NCBI RefSeq assembly: GCF_002874965.1
Contig: NZ_CP025624.1
Coordinates: forward strand, 3,906,001 to 3,970,000
Source of the DNA: Pseudomonas sp. NC02
Lineage (GTDB): Bacteria > Pseudomonadota > Gammaproteobacteria > Pseudomonadales > Pseudomonadaceae
Length of the DNA: 64,000 nucleotides
Reading direction: 5' to 3'
The translations under genes were made by a program, and so were the position numbers. The notes below the pieces were generated by a model. The model was not told the DNA's origin. It saw only the letters and a program-made list of their open reading frames with translations, and ran no database searches. Below are positions 17,695 to 27,400 of this stretch, one piece after another; position 1 is the first letter of the stretch; each line of letters opens with the position of its first letter.

Positions 17695-18462
17695 ATGTCC
17701 AAGACCCAACTGTTCGACCTCGACGGCAAGATCGCTTTCGTTTCCGGCGCCAGCCGCGGTATCGGTGAGGCCATCGCCAAGTTGCTGGCCCAGCAAGGCG
17801 CCCACGTGATCGTGTCGAGCCGCAAGATCGACGGCTGCCAGCACGTGGCCGACGCGATCATCGCCGACGGCGGCAAGGCCACGGCAATTGCCTGCCATAT
17901 CGGCGAAATGGAACAGATCACCAACGTGTTCGCCGCGATCCGCGAACAGTTCGGCCGCCTGGACATCCTGGTCAACAACGCCGCCACCAACCCGCAGTTC
18001 TGCAACGTGCTGGACACCGACCTGGGCGCATTCCAGAAGACCGTCGACGTGAACATCCGCGGCTACTTCTTCATGTCGGTGGAAGCCGGCAAGCTGATGC
18101 GCGAGAACGGTGGCGGCAGCATCATCAACGTGGCCTCGATCAACGGGATTTCGCCGGGCGTATTCCAGGGCATCTACTCGGTGACCAAGGCCGCGGTGAT
18201 CAACATGACCAAAGTCTTCGCCAAGGAATGCGCGCCGTTCGGCATTCGTTGCAACGCACTGCTGCCGGGCCTGACCGACACCAAGTTCGCCTCGGCACTG
18301 GTGAAGAACGACTCGATCCTGAAAATGGCCCTGGCGCAGATCCCCCTCAAGCGCGTGGCCGACCCGAGCGAGATGGCCGGCGCGGTGCTGTACCTGGCCA
18401 GCGACGCGTCGAGCTACACTACCGGTGTATCGCTGAATGTAGACGGTGGTTTCCTGTCCTGA
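17695..18462 (+). CDS. Short-chain dehydrogenase/reductase (SDR)
   Basis: 255 residues, with AAGGA 7 bases before the ATG at 17695. A classical SDR: nucleotide loop VSGASRGIGEAIA (about 15-27), NNAA (near 95), catalytic Ser in INVASINGIS and YSVTKAAVINMTKV (Tyr and Lys), ending DVGGFLS-like (NVDGGFLS). It oxidises or reduces a hydroxyl/keto group with NAD(P) in the cytoplasm. Coupling to the upstream APH-fold kinase suggests both act on the same hydroxylated or acyl substrate. A MocR regulator follows on the same strand. Confidence 0.93.
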   Translation: MSKTQLFDLDGKIAFVSGASRGIGEAIAKLLAQQGAHVIVSSRKIDGCQHVADAIIADGGKATAIACHIGEMEQITNVFAAIREQFGRLDILVNNAATNPQFCNVLDTDLGAFQKTVDVNIRGYFFMSVEAGKLMRENGGGSIINVASINGISPGVFQGIYSVTKAAVINMTKVFAKECAPFGIRCNALLPGLTDTKFASALVKNDSILKMALAQIPLKRVADPSEMAGAVLYLASDASSYTTGVSLNVDGGFLS

Positions 18463-18521
18463 TTCGGCTGGCGGGTGACTTGCGGTAATCTTGCGGGTGA
18501 TTGCTTGCCTCTGGATGAAAC

Positions 18522-19955
18522 ATGGAACTGCACGTCGTTATCAAGGGCCGCAAGGACCTGGCCGAACAGCTTTACCAGCAATTGCGCGCGGCCATTGAGT
18601 CGGGACAACTGGTGGCCGGGGCGCAATTGCCTCCCAGCCGCTTGCTGGCCCTGCAACTGGGCGTGTCGCGCAAGACAGTCTCAGACACCTACGCGGCGCT
18701 GACCTACGAAGGGTTGTTGGTCGGCAGGATCGGCCGTGGCACGTTCGTCAACGCCTGGGCCACGCGCCGCGAACACCTGCAAAGTGCCGCCGACCTTGCC
18801 TGCGCCGCCAACCTGGCCAAGTGGCAGGCCCTTCCCGCGCCCATGGGTCACCCCAACCGTGAAACCCGCCCGAGCCGGGACTTTATCGGCGGTGCCACCG
18901 CCCGCAGCCAGTTCCCTCAGGATGAATGGCGGCGCTGCACCCTCGATGCCTTGCGCCGTATCTCACAGGACAGCGGCTTCTACAGCCGGCCGGAAGGCTT
19001 GCCGGCCCTGCGCAGTGCAATCGCCGGGCATATCGCATTTTCCCGTGGGGTCAGGTGCAGCGAAGACGACATCGTAGTCACCAACGGCGCCCAGCAGGCG
19101 CTTGACCTGATCGCCCGCGTGGTGCTGGAACCGGGCACCGTCGTCGCCATGGAAGACCCCGGCTACACCCCGGTGCGACTGATGTTCGACGCCATGGGGG
19201 CGACCGTGGTGGGCGTGCCGGTGGACGAACACGGCCTGCGGGTCGACTTGATTCCCGACGGCGCGCGGCTGATCTACGTGACACCGTCCCATCAGTTCCC
19301 CCTGGGCATGCCCATGAGCGTGCCGCGCCGTGAGGCGTTGCTGGCACGTGCGCTGGCGTTGGGCGCCATCGTGATCGAGGATGACTACGACAGCGAATTC
19401 CGCTACGAGGGCCGCCCCACCGACTCCCTGCAAAGCATGGACACCCGCGGCGTGGTCGCCTACGTCGGGACCTTCTCGAAAACCCTGCTGCCGGAGTTGC
19501 GCCTGGGCTACACGGTGTTGCCGCCGGCGATTTTCGGCGCGGTGCTCAAGGCCAAGCAACTCACCGACCAGCACAGCTCCACCCTGCCGCAATGGGCCCT
19601 GGCCAAGTTCATCAGCGAAGGCTACCTGCTCAAGCACATTCGGCGCTGCCATGGGGTATATGCCGGGCGCCGGGAACGGATTCTGCAGCGCCTGGCGGGG
19701 GACCTCTCGCCGTGGTTCGACGTGGTGCCCACCGTGGCCGGGTTCCATCTGGCCGCACTGTGCAAGGTGCCGGTGAATATTCCGCAGCTCACCCAATTGG
19801 CACGGGAGGCTGACGTGGGGCTCTATCCGCTGAGCGTGTTTTTCCACGACACACCGGTACGCGAGGGACTGAAGATCGGGTTTGGCGCGATCGAAACCCT
19901 GGACATTGACCCGGCGCTGGACGTGGTGCGGGATATCCTGCGACAGATTGGCTGA
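18522..19955 (+). CDS. MocR/PdxR-type regulator (GntR HTH plus aminotransferase domain)
   Basis: 477 residues. A GntR winged helix is at the N terminus (LYQQLRAAIESGQL, LPPSRLLALQLGVSRKTVSDTY), followed by a fold-type I aminotransferase-like domain with the PLP lysine in GTFSKTLLPELRLGY and DDYDSEFRYEGRP upstream of it. Members sense PLP or amino-compound aldimines and control vitamin B6 or amino acid metabolism. The cupin gene starts 84 bases downstream on the same strand. No divergent pdxS/T genes are present, so the target is uncertain. Confidence 0.93.
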   Translation: MELHVVIKGRKDLAEQLYQQLRAAIESGQLVAGAQLPPSRLLALQLGVSRKTVSDTYAALTYEGLLVGRIGRGTFVNAWATRREHLQSAADLACAANLAKWQALPAPMGHPNRETRPSRDFIGGATARSQFPQDEWRRCTLDALRRISQDSGFYSRPEGLPALRSAIAGHIAFSRGVRCSEDDIVVTNGAQQALDLIARVVLEPGTVVAMEDPGYTPVRLMFDAMGATVVGVPVDEHGLRVDLIPDGARLIYVTPSHQFPLGMPMSVPRREALLARALALGAIVIEDDYDSEFRYEGRPTDSLQSMDTRGVVAYVGTFSKTLLPELRLGYTVLPPAIFGAVLKAKQLTDQHSSTLPQWALAKFISEGYLLKHIRRCHGVYAGRRERILQRLAGDLSPWFDVVPTVAGFHLAALCKVPVNIPQLTQLAREADVGLYPLSVFFHDTPVREGLKIGFGAIETLDIDPALDVVRDILRQIG

Positions 19956-20038
19956 GGGAATTTCCGCCGGATTGGCTATTGGTCAAATCCGGATCGGGGC
20001 CTAGGGTGAACGGGTCTCGACTCACTCGGAGCCTCACC

Positions 20039-20440
20039 ATGAAAGTACTGCTCGGCACCACCCTGCTGCTGGCCTCGTTAAGCGCCTTTGCCCACGACCC
20101 GGTGTACAACCAGGAAAAGATCAACGTGTTGCAGGAACACGCCCTGGCCAACGTCCCCGGCAAGAAAACCGTGATGCTCACCGTGGACTACGCCCCGGGC
20201 CAGGCCACCGTGCCCCATAGCCACACCGGCACGGCCGTGGCCTATGTGCTGGAAGGTGCAATCACCTCGCGGGTCAACGATGAAAAGGCGATCACCTACA
20301 AGGTCGGCCAGTCGTTCTATGAACCTGCCGGCTCGCGGCACTTTGAATCCAGCAATGCCAGCCAGACCCAACCGGCGAAACTGCTGGTAGTGATGGTGAT
20401 GGATGACAAGGCCGACGTGCTCACGCCGCTGCCCCACTAA
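20039..20440 (+). CDS. Secreted cupin-domain protein
   Basis: 133 residues from the ATG at 20039, with a signal peptide (MKVLLGTTLLLASLSAFA). A single cupin barrel follows: metal-site motif VPHSHTGTAVAYVLEGAI, with second motif QSFYEPAGSRHFESSN. It should act in the periplasm; small cupins of this type bind a metal but often have no known activity. Placed behind the MocR-type regulator, it could be its target. A REP element and the tag gene follow. Confidence 0.88.
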   Translation: MKVLLGTTLLLASLSAFAHDPVYNQEKINVLQEHALANVPGKKTVMLTVDYAPGQATVPHSHTGTAVAYVLEGAITSRVNDEKAITYKVGQSFYEPAGSRHFESSNASQTQPAKLLVVMVMDDKADVLTPLPH

Positions 20441-20460
20441 CCCGCGCCACCGCACCCTCC

Positions 20461-20549
20461 TGTGGGAGCTGGCTTGCCGGCGATGGCGGTGCATCAGACA
20501 CAGTTGTGTTTGCTGATCCACCGCCATCGCCGGCAAGCCAGCTCCCACA
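20461..20549. repeat. REP/BIME inverted pair, CTGGCTTGCCGGCGATGG type
   Basis: Two near-perfect inverted arms (20461-20490 and 20520-20549; TGTGGGAGCTGGCTTGCC... and its complement) surround a 29-base spacer. It lies between the convergent cupin and tag genes. This sequence type is a common intergenic REP in the P. fluorescens group. Confidence 0.88.
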
Positions 20550-20574
20550 GTTTTAACCGCGCACAGTCAGTGGC

Positions 20575-21204
20575 TCAGGGTCGTTTGAAGTGGTGGCGCA
20601 GATGTTCGATTCGAGGCCGGCAGATACAGCCTTCAAGGTGGTCGTTGACCATGCCCATCGCCTGCATGAACGCATACATCGTGGTCGGGCCCACATAGCT
20701 CCAGCCACGTTTCTTCAGGGCCTTGGACAAACGTGTTGACGCGACTGACGTGGGGTTGGCCGTCCAGTACGCCATGTCCACCACCGCCGGGCGCTCATCG
20801 GCGGCCGGTTCAAACGACCACAGCCACGCCGCCAGCGAACCGGTCTCATCCACCAGCTCACAGGCGCGCCGGGCGTTGTTGATGGTGGACACGATCTTGG
20901 CGCGATTGCGCACGATACCCGGGTCGGCCATCAATCGCTCGATGTCCTGCTCGGTGTACTGCGCCACCCGGCGAAAATCAAAGCCCTCGAACGCCCGCCG
21001 AAACGCCTCGCGCTTGCGCAGGACGGTGATCCACGCCATGCCCGCCTGAAAACCTTCCAGGCAAATCTTCTCGTACAGCGCAATGTCATCGGCCACCGGC
21101 ACGCCCCATTCGTGGTCGTGGTAATCCGGGTACTCCGGCGCCGCCGTGCGCCACGTACAGCTGGTGACGCCCGCCGCGTCCGTGATCAATCCTGGAATAT
21201 CCAT
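20575..21204 (-). CDS. tag: DNA-3-methyladenine glycosylase I
   Basis: 209 residues. It removes 3-methyladenine from alkylated DNA to start base excision repair. The zinc-binding residues have the spacing of E. coli Tag: Cys16 and His29 (CTW... DYHDHEWG), plus His and Cys in VNDHLEGC near the C terminus. The catalytic Glu is Glu50 (KICLEGFQAGMAW). SYVGPTTMYAFMQAMGMVNDH is the family signature. It is monocistronic and convergent with the cupin gene. Confidence 0.95.
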   Translation of the reverse strand: MDIPGLITDAAGVTSCTWRTAAPEYPDYHDHEWGVPVADDIALYEKICLEGFQAGMAWITVLRKREAFRRAFEGFDFRRVAQYTEQDIERLMADPGIVRNRAKIVSTINNARRACELVDETGSLAAWLWSFEPAADERPAVVDMAYWTANPTSVASTRLSKALKKRGWSYVGPTTMYAFMQAMGMVNDHLEGCICRPRIEHLRHHFKRP

Positions 21205-21290
21205 AACTCACCCTGTGAACCAAGCCCGGGATGATAAGCGAAAAAAATTCCGGGCCGCCAACCGCTCAAGTACGAACCTTGCGGACCAAC

Positions 21291-21300
21291 TGGTCAGACC
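21291..21300. promoter_or_regulatory. GntR/FadR-type operator half-pair, site 1
   Basis: TGGTCAGACC contains the palindrome GGTC-A-GACC, matching the TGGTxxxxACCA class bound by FadR-subfamily regulators. It lies 84 bases upstream of an identical core at 21378-21386, upstream of the predicted dctA promoter. Confidence 0.55.
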
Positions 21301-21327
21301 GGGACCTGCCATCCGCGTAATATTTAC

Positions 21328-21357
21328 TTGCGACTTGAAAAAAACCGAGCGTAGACT
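21328..21357 (+). promoter_or_regulatory. Candidate sigma-70 promoter of dctA
   Basis: TTGCGA (21328-21333) and TAGACT (21352-21357) are separated by 18 bases, with 4 of 6 matches each. A start near 21364 would place operator site 2 just downstream of the transcript start and site 1 about 70 bases upstream. Confidence 0.4.
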
Positions 21358-21375
21358 GGCCCCGCACTGGACATA

Positions 21376-21387
21376 CCGGTCAGACCA
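21376..21387. promoter_or_regulatory. GntR/FadR-type operator, site 2
   Basis: CCGGTCAGACCA repeats the GGTCAGACC core of site 1 and lies about 50 bases before the dctA start. The likely binder is the FadR-type regulator encoded just downstream of dctA (22893-23597). Confidence 0.55.
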
Positions 21388-21436
21388 CAACAATTAAGCC
21401 CTGGACCCACCAGGGCACCGAATAGAGATCCTTCCC

Positions 21437-22747
21437 ATGCTCAGATGGTGCTCGCGTTCGATTTTCCTGCAAGTCGTGATTGGCCTGGTGATCGGCATAA
21501 TCTGCGGCCTCGCCCTCCCTGAATTCTCCTCGCAACTCAAACCCCTGGGTGACGGCTTCATCAAGCTGATCAAAATGCTGATTGGCCTGATCGTCTTCTG
21601 CGTGGTGGTCAGCGGTATTTCCGGTGCCGGCGACTTGAAGAAAGTCGGGCGCATCGGCCTCAAGTCGGTGATCTACTTCGAAGCACTGACCACCGTGGCC
21701 CTGGTGATCGGCCTGATCATGGCCTTCAGCACCGGGATCGGCACCGGCGCCAATATCCACCTGGAGCAACTGTCGTCTGCCGGCCTGAATGAACTGGCAG
21801 ACCGTGGCCAACACATCAAGGGTACCAGCCAGTTCCTGATGGACCTGATCCCCAACTCGGTGATCGGCGCTTTCGCGGACAACAACGTGCTGCAAGTGCT
21901 GTTGTTCTCGGTGTTGTTCGGCAGCGCACTGAACCTGGTGGGCGAAGCCGCTTCCGGCATCTCTCGGTTGATCAACGAGCTGAGCCACGTGATCTTCCGC
22001 ATCATGGGCATGATCGTGCGCCTGGCGCCCATCGGCGTGTTCGGCGCCATCGCCTTCACCACCAGCACCTACGGCCTGGATTCCCTGCAACACCTGGGCA
22101 GCCTGGTGGGCCTGTTCTACCTTACGTGCTTCCTGTTCGTCGCGGTGATTCTGGGGCTGGTGATGCGCCTGTCGGGCCTGCGGATGATGCCGCTGCTCAA
22201 GTACCTGCGGGAAGAACTGTTGATCGTGATGGGCACCGCGTCCTCCGATGCCGTGTTGCCACAGATCATGCGTAAACTGGAACACCTTGGCATTGGCAGC
22301 TCCACCGTGGGCCTGGTGATTCCGACCGGGTACTCGTTCAACCTCGACGGTTTCTCGATCTACCTGACCCTGGCCATCGTGTTTATCGCCAATGCCACCG
22401 GCACACCGCTGTCGATGACCGACCTGCTGACCATCCTGCTGGTGTCGCTGATCACCTCCAAGGGCGCCCACGGGATTCCGGGTTCGGCACTGGTGATTCT
22501 GGCGGCGACACTCACCGCAATCCCGGCGATTCCGGTGGTGGGCCTGGTGCTGGTGCTGGCGGTGGACTGGTTCATGGGCATTGGCCGGGCGCTGACCAAC
22601 CTGATCGGCAACTGCGTCGCCACCGTGGCCATCGCCCGCTGGGAAAAAGACATCGATATCCAGCGCGCCAACAAGGTGCTGGACGGTCAACAAGGGTATG
22701 CCTTCCAGGCCAAGAAACCGGTGCTGCCCGCCCACCAAGAGTTCTGA
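21437..22747 (+). CDS. dctA: C4-dicarboxylate:cation symporter
   Basis: 436 residues of the DAACS family, taking up succinate, fumarate, malate or aspartate across the inner membrane. Characteristic segments: LKPLGDGFIKLIKMLIGLIVF early, the reentrant serine-rich hairpin region GTASSDAVLPQIMRKL, the binding motif PTGYSFNLDGFSIYL and SKGAHGIPGSALVIL. About eight transmembrane helices plus two reentrant loops are expected. Two GGTCAGACC operators precede it and a GntR regulator follows, so expression is probably regulator-controlled by the transported substrate or a derivative. The exact substrate (dicarboxylate versus another organic acid) is inferred from family resemblance. Confidence 0.92.
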   Translation: MLRWCSRSIFLQVVIGLVIGIICGLALPEFSSQLKPLGDGFIKLIKMLIGLIVFCVVVSGISGAGDLKKVGRIGLKSVIYFEALTTVALVIGLIMAFSTGIGTGANIHLEQLSSAGLNELADRGQHIKGTSQFLMDLIPNSVIGAFADNNVLQVLLFSVLFGSALNLVGEAASGISRLINELSHVIFRIMGMIVRLAPIGVFGAIAFTTSTYGLDSLQHLGSLVGLFYLTCFLFVAVILGLVMRLSGLRMMPLLKYLREELLIVMGTASSDAVLPQIMRKLEHLGIGSSTVGLVIPTGYSFNLDGFSIYLTLAIVFIANATGTPLSMTDLLTILLVSLITSKGAHGIPGSALVILAATLTAIPAIPVVGLVLVLAVDWFMGIGRALTNLIGNCVATVAIARWEKDIDIQRANKVLDGQQGYAFQAKKPVLPAHQEF

Positions 22748-22765
22748 TGAGACAGACTCACCCCC

Positions 22766-22858
22766 TGTGGCGAGGGAGCTTGCTCCCGCTGGGGCGCGAA
22801 GCGGCCCCAAAAAATGGGCCTGCTGCGCAGTCCAGCGGGAGCAAGCTCTCTCGCCACA
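22766..22858. repeat. REP/BIME inverted pair, GGCGAGGGAGCTTGCTCCCGC type
   Basis: TGTGGCGAGGGAGCTTGCTC on the left is mirrored on the right end, with GGGGCGCGAAGCGGCCCC inside. It lies between dctA and the GntR gene, which are in tandem. Confidence 0.87.
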
Positions 22859-22892
22859 CCAAGCAGACAGTTCAATTTAAAGGGAGCCACAC

Positions 22893-23597
22893 GTGATCAC
22901 CTCGTCAACCGTCGTCAATTCAGTGGTAGAAAAACTGCGCGCCGCCCTGGCGAGGGGTCAGTGGCGGCGCGGCGAGATGCTGCCCGGCCAGCGTGAACTG
23001 GCCGAGCAAATGGGCATCAGCCGCCCGAGCCTGCGCGAAGCGGTGATCGTGCTGGAAACCCTCGGCCTGGTGCGCTCCATGCCCGGCAAGGGCGTGGTGG
23101 TGCTGGAAACCACCCTCAACGAATCCCAGGCCCAGGACAGCGGCGTGGCCGACGCCAGCCTCGAAGACATCCTGCAACTGCGCTACACCCTCGAGCCCTT
23201 TATCGTAGGTTTAGTGGCGCAATCCATCAGCAGCAAGGAAGTCGGGCAACTGCGCCTGACCCTGATGGACATGCGCGAAGCCCTCGACGCCGGCGACAGC
23301 GAAGCCGGGATGAACGCCTACATCGCGTTCCACGAAGAACTGTTCGCCCTGACCTCCAACCCGATCTTCCAGAACGTGGTGCAACAAACCAGCAACGCCC
23401 TCAAGCAAAGCGCCCAGGTACTGCGCAACTCCCCCGAACACCTGGCGGAACGCTTGCAGGAAAACGACGCCGTGGTGCGGGCGATCCGCAACAAGAACAG
23501 CGCCCTGGCCAGCGCCGAAATGCGCCGGCATATCCTGCAGGAAGGCTTGCGCATGGGCATTCGCTTGAACATCCCGGATGACCATCTGGGTAGCTGA
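22893..23597 (+). CDS. FadR-subfamily GntR transcriptional regulator
   Basis: 234 residues starting at GTG 22893 (AGGGAG 6 bases upstream). The winged helix (RGEMLPGQRELAEQMGISRPSLREAVIVLETLGLVRSM... continuing) is followed by an all-helical FCD ligand domain with the metal-site residues typical of FadR/LldR-type proteins. It is the likely ligand-responsive controller of dctA through the two GGTCAGACC sites. It is followed 17 bases later by a second GntR gene on the same strand. Confidence 0.92.
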   Translation: MITSSTVVNSVVEKLRAALARGQWRRGEMLPGQRELAEQMGISRPSLREAVIVLETLGLVRSMPGKGVVVLETTLNESQAQDSGVADASLEDILQLRYTLEPFIVGLVAQSISSKEVGQLRLTLMDMREALDAGDSEAGMNAYIAFHEELFALTSNPIFQNVVQQTSNALKQSAQVLRNSPEHLAERLQENDAVVRAIRNKNSALASAEMRRHILQEGLRMGIRLNIPDDHLGS

Positions 23598-23614
23598 CTT
23601 CCAGGAGACCGCGC

Positions 23615-24301
23615 ATGACCGCTCACGCCCTGCACACCCCTTTCCCCTTTACGCCGTTGCGCCTGGTGGGCAAGCCGAAACTCTCGGTGGACGACATCTA
23701 CCCGGCACTGTTCGACGCCATTCTCGAGCAACGCATCGCCCCCGCCAGCCGTTTTACCGAGGAGAGCCTCGGGCAAAGTTTTGGCGTCAGCCGCAGCGTG
23801 ATTCGCCGGGTGCTGGCGCGGCTGTCGCACCAGCAAGTGATCATCCTGCGGCCCAACCACCGCGCCCAGGTGGCGGCACCGGATGCACAACAGACCCAGC
23901 AGATTCTCGAGGCAAGGCGCCTGACGGAAATCACCGTGGTGCAGTTGGCGTGTGCCCAGGCGAAACCGGCGCAGATCCGCCAACTGCGGGAGTTGATCGC
24001 ACGGGAGCGCGACTGCATCGAGCGTGACGAACGTGGCCCGGCGATTCGCCTTTCCGGGGAATTTCACCTGCAATTGGCGGCAATTGCGGGCAACGCGCCG
24101 CTGGCACAGTTTCTCAACAGCCTGGTGCCGCTGACCTCATTGGCGATTGCGCAGTTTGAGGCCAAGGCTTGCACGTATTGCGCATGGCAGGAACATAGGG
24201 CGATTGTGGATGCGGTGGAGCATGGCGATGCCGGCAAAGCCGTCAACTTGATGACCCGGCATCTGGATCATCTGGAAGCCAAGCTACTACGCAGCAATTG
24301 A
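23615..24301 (+). CDS. GntR-family regulator with FCD domain
   Basis: 228 residues, with AGGAGA 8 bases before ATG 23615. The helix-turn-helix reads FTEESLGQSFGVSRSVIRRVLARL, followed by an FCD-type helical domain (SGEFHLQLAAIAGN, then AWQEHRAIVDAVEHGDAGKAVNLM with conserved His residues). It is divergent in sequence from the regulator just upstream. Two GntR genes in one transcript next to a transporter suggests two linked inputs, but its own operator was not found. Confidence 0.9.
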   Translation: MTAHALHTPFPFTPLRLVGKPKLSVDDIYPALFDAILEQRIAPASRFTEESLGQSFGVSRSVIRRVLARLSHQQVIILRPNHRAQVAAPDAQQTQQILEARRLTEITVVQLACAQAKPAQIRQLRELIARERDCIERDERGPAIRLSGEFHLQLAAIAGNAPLAQFLNSLVPLTSLAIAQFEAKACTYCAWQEHRAIVDAVEHGDAGKAVNLMTRHLDHLEAKLLRSN

Positions 24302-24317
24302 TCACACTGTTTTAACC

Positions 24318-24409
24318 TGTGGCGAGGGAGCTTGCTCCCGCTGGGACGCGCAGCGGCCCCAAAAACGGGACTGCTGCGCAGCCCAACGGGAGCAAGCTCC
24401 CTCGCCACA
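24318..24409. repeat. REP/BIME inverted pair, GGCGAGGGAGCTTGCTCCCGC type
   Basis: Same type as at 22766-22858 and 30200-30331. It lies between the convergent GntR and glutamate dehydrogenase genes, upstream of the shared terminator. Confidence 0.87.
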
Positions 24410-24441
24410 AGTTGAGATAACACGCCGATAATCAAATGCAA

Positions 24442-24473
24442 AAAAGCCCGATATCTTTCGATACCGGGCTTTT
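24442..24473. terminator. Bidirectional terminator, GntR gene / gdhB
   Basis: The stem AAAAGCCCG..TATC pairs with GATA..CGGGCTTTT (one internal mismatch) and is flanked by A and T runs on both sides. It serves the convergent gene ends at 24301 and 24498. Confidence 0.85.
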
Positions 24474-24497
24474 GGTTTTACCGCTCAATCAAGCCAG

Positions 24498-27400
24498 TTA
24501 CAGCACCGATTGACCGCTCATCGCCAGGTCCAGCAACTCACGGTTGGCTACCGCGTACATGGCGTAGTCCGTGCCGACTGCAGCACGAATCTCCACCATC
24601 ATGGTGCGCCAGCGATCAGCCATGTCCTGGTGCTGCTCAAGCCACAGGGCCACGCGGGCTTCCATGTCTTCTGGCGCATCGGCCATTTGCAGTACGGAAA
24701 TGGTGATCGCCCGTTGCTGCCAATCCACGTCATCGCGGAAGGCTTCGCGGGCCTGGGCCTGCCAGTTGTTGCCCACGGGCAGGCTGCTGATCTGCTGCAG
24801 GTACCACGGCAAGTCCAGGGCGCTGCCGACGGCGAAGTAAGCCTTCGCGACGTCTGCCGCACTTTGGCCTGTCACGTCGGCGGCTTCGATGATTGGCAGC
24901 AGGGTGTACAGGTGGGTAGTGCCTGCAACCATGCGCGCCAACAACTCCGGCACACCGGCTTCGACGTAAGCCTGGTAACGGTTCTGCCAACCTTCGCGGG
25001 TCGGGCCTTCCAGCAGTTCGTCGAGCTTGAGGCCCAGCGCGGCAAGGTGTGGACCGAAGTGCGCAACATCACGCCCCGCATCCTGTTCGTTGCGACGGCT
25101 GCGCAGGAACCAGCGCGTGGCACGGCGGCCCAGGCGCATCAGCTCGTCCATCAGCTCCAGTTGCACGTCGGCCGAGACCTGGTGGTCCAGGGCTTCGATC
25201 TGACGGAACCAGTGCGGGAGGTGGAAGATGTCTCGCACGATCACGTAGGCGCCCGCCACGTTCGCCGGGCTCATGCCGGTGGACTCTTTGAGTCGCTGAA
25301 CGAAGGTGATGCCCATGTGGTTGACCAGGTCGTTGGCGATCTGGGTGCTGACGATCTCGCGCTTCAGACGGTGGCGACGCATGGCTTCGGAGAACTTCGC
25401 CACCAGGCTCGGCGGGAAAGCGGTCTCCATGTCACGGGTCAGGTAGTCGTCATCCGGCACCAGGGATTTGAGCAACGCTTCCTTGAGGTCGATCTTGCTG
25501 TACGAGATCAGTACCGACAGCTCCGGACGGGTCAGGCCCTTGCCCGCAGCGGCGCGCTCGTTGAGCTGCTCCTCGGTCGGCAGGTACTCGATGGCGCGGT
25601 CCAGCTTGCCACGGCCTTCCAGGTCGCTCATCAGGCGCTTGTACTCGGCCACGCGCTCGAAGGCTTTGCGGGCAGCCAGGGACAGGGCCTGGGTTTGCTT
25701 GTAGTTGTTACCCAACACCAGGCTGCCGACTTCGTCGGTCATGCTCGCCAGCAACTGGTTGCGCTGCTTGTCGGTCATGTCACCGGCCTGCACCACTTCG
25801 TTGAGCAGGATCTTGATGTTCACTTCGTGGTCGGAGCAATCCACACCACCGGCGTTGTCGATGAAGTCGGTGTTGGAACCGCCGCCATTGAGGCCGAATT
25901 CCACACGACCCAGCTGGGTCATGCCGAGGTTACCACCCTCGCCCACCACCTTGCAGCGCAGCTCGTTGCCATTGACGCGCAGGGCGTCGTTGGCCTTGTC
26001 GCCCACATCGGCGTGGCTCTCGGTGCTGGCCTTGACGTAAGTACCGATACCGCCGTTCCACAACAGGTCCACCGGTGCCTTGAGCAAGGCATTCAGCAGT
26101 TCGGTCGGGGTCAGCTTGTCGGCCTGGATGTCGAAGCGTTCTTTCATCTGTGGCGAGATGGCAATGCTCTTCGCGCTGCGCGAGAAGATACCGCCGCCTT
26201 CGGACATGATGCTGGTGTCGTAGTCGGTCCAGGCCGAGCGCGGCAGGTCGAACAGGCGCTGACGTTCAGCGAAACTGTTGGCCGGGTTCGGGTTTGGATC
26301 GATGAAGATGTGCAGGTGGTTGAAGGCCGCGACCAGTTGCAGCTTGTCTGACATCAACAGGCCGTTGCCGAACACGTCGCCGGCCATGTCGCCCACGCCC
26401 ACCACGGTGATGCTGTCTTGCTGGACGTTGATGCCGCGCTCACGGAAGTGACGCTGCACCCCCACCCACGCGCCCTTGGCGGTGATGCCCATTTTCTTGT
26501 GGTCGTAACCGGCAGAACCACCGGAAGCGAACGCATCACCCAGCCAGAAGCCGTAGTCGATGGCGATGCCGTTGGCGATGTCGGAGAAGGTCGCAGTGCC
26601 CTTGTCCGCTGCTACTACCAGGTACGGGTCATCGTTGTCGTGGCGCACCACGTTCAACGGTGGCACCAGGGCGCCGTCTTTCAGGTTGTCGGTAATGTCC
26701 AGCAAGCCCGAAATGAAGATGCGGTAGCAGGCGATGCCCTCGGCCGCGATCTCGTCCCGGCTGCCGCCCAACGGCAGGCGACGCGGCAGGAAACCGCCCT
26801 TGGCGCCCACCGGCACGATCACCGAGTTCTTCACTTGCTGGGCTTTTACCAGGCCCAGCACTTCAGTGCGGAAGTCTTCTTCACGGTCGGACCAACGCAG
26901 GCCGCCGCGAGCGACGTTGCCAAAGCGCAGGTGCACGCCTTCAACCCGAGGCGAGTAGACGAAGATTTCAAACTTCGGCACCGGCTTGGGCAGCTCAGGA
27001 ATCGCGTGCGGGTTGAACTTGAAGCTGAAGTACGACTTGTTCTGGCCGTTGGCGTCAGCCTGGTAGAAGTTGGTCCGCAGGGTGGCCTTGATCAGGTCCA
27101 GGTAGCGACGCAGGATGCGGTCTTCGTTGAGCACCTGAACGTCGTCCAGGGCCGTGAGGATCGCTTGTTCCAGGCGTTGCTGCTTGTCTTCGAGGTCTTC
27201 GGCGGTGAGCTTGCGCGCCAGGTAGAAACGGGTCTTGAACAACCGGGTCAACTCGCGGGCGATGTCGGTGTGGTTGTTCAGGGTACTGGCGATGTAACCC
27301 AGGTCGAAGCCCAGGCGAATCTGCTTCAGGTAACGGGCGTAGGCACGCAGCAGCGCCACGTCGCGCCATGGCAGGCCGGCCGTCAGCACCAGACGGTTGA

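Noticed and set aside
21380..22810. 476-codon minus-strand open frame
   Set aside because: Antisense to dctA; rich in Gln, His and Asp as a typical complement artefact.
22766..22858. REP pairs considered as insertion-sequence ends or phage attachment sites
   Set aside because: Identical elements recur at many intergenic places with no transposase or integrase gene and match the palindromic REP layout common in fluorescent pseudomonads.
24510..26351. 613-codon plus-strand open frame
   Set aside because: Antisense shadow of the C-terminal third of the same glutamate dehydrogenase; no ribosome site and no recognisable domain.
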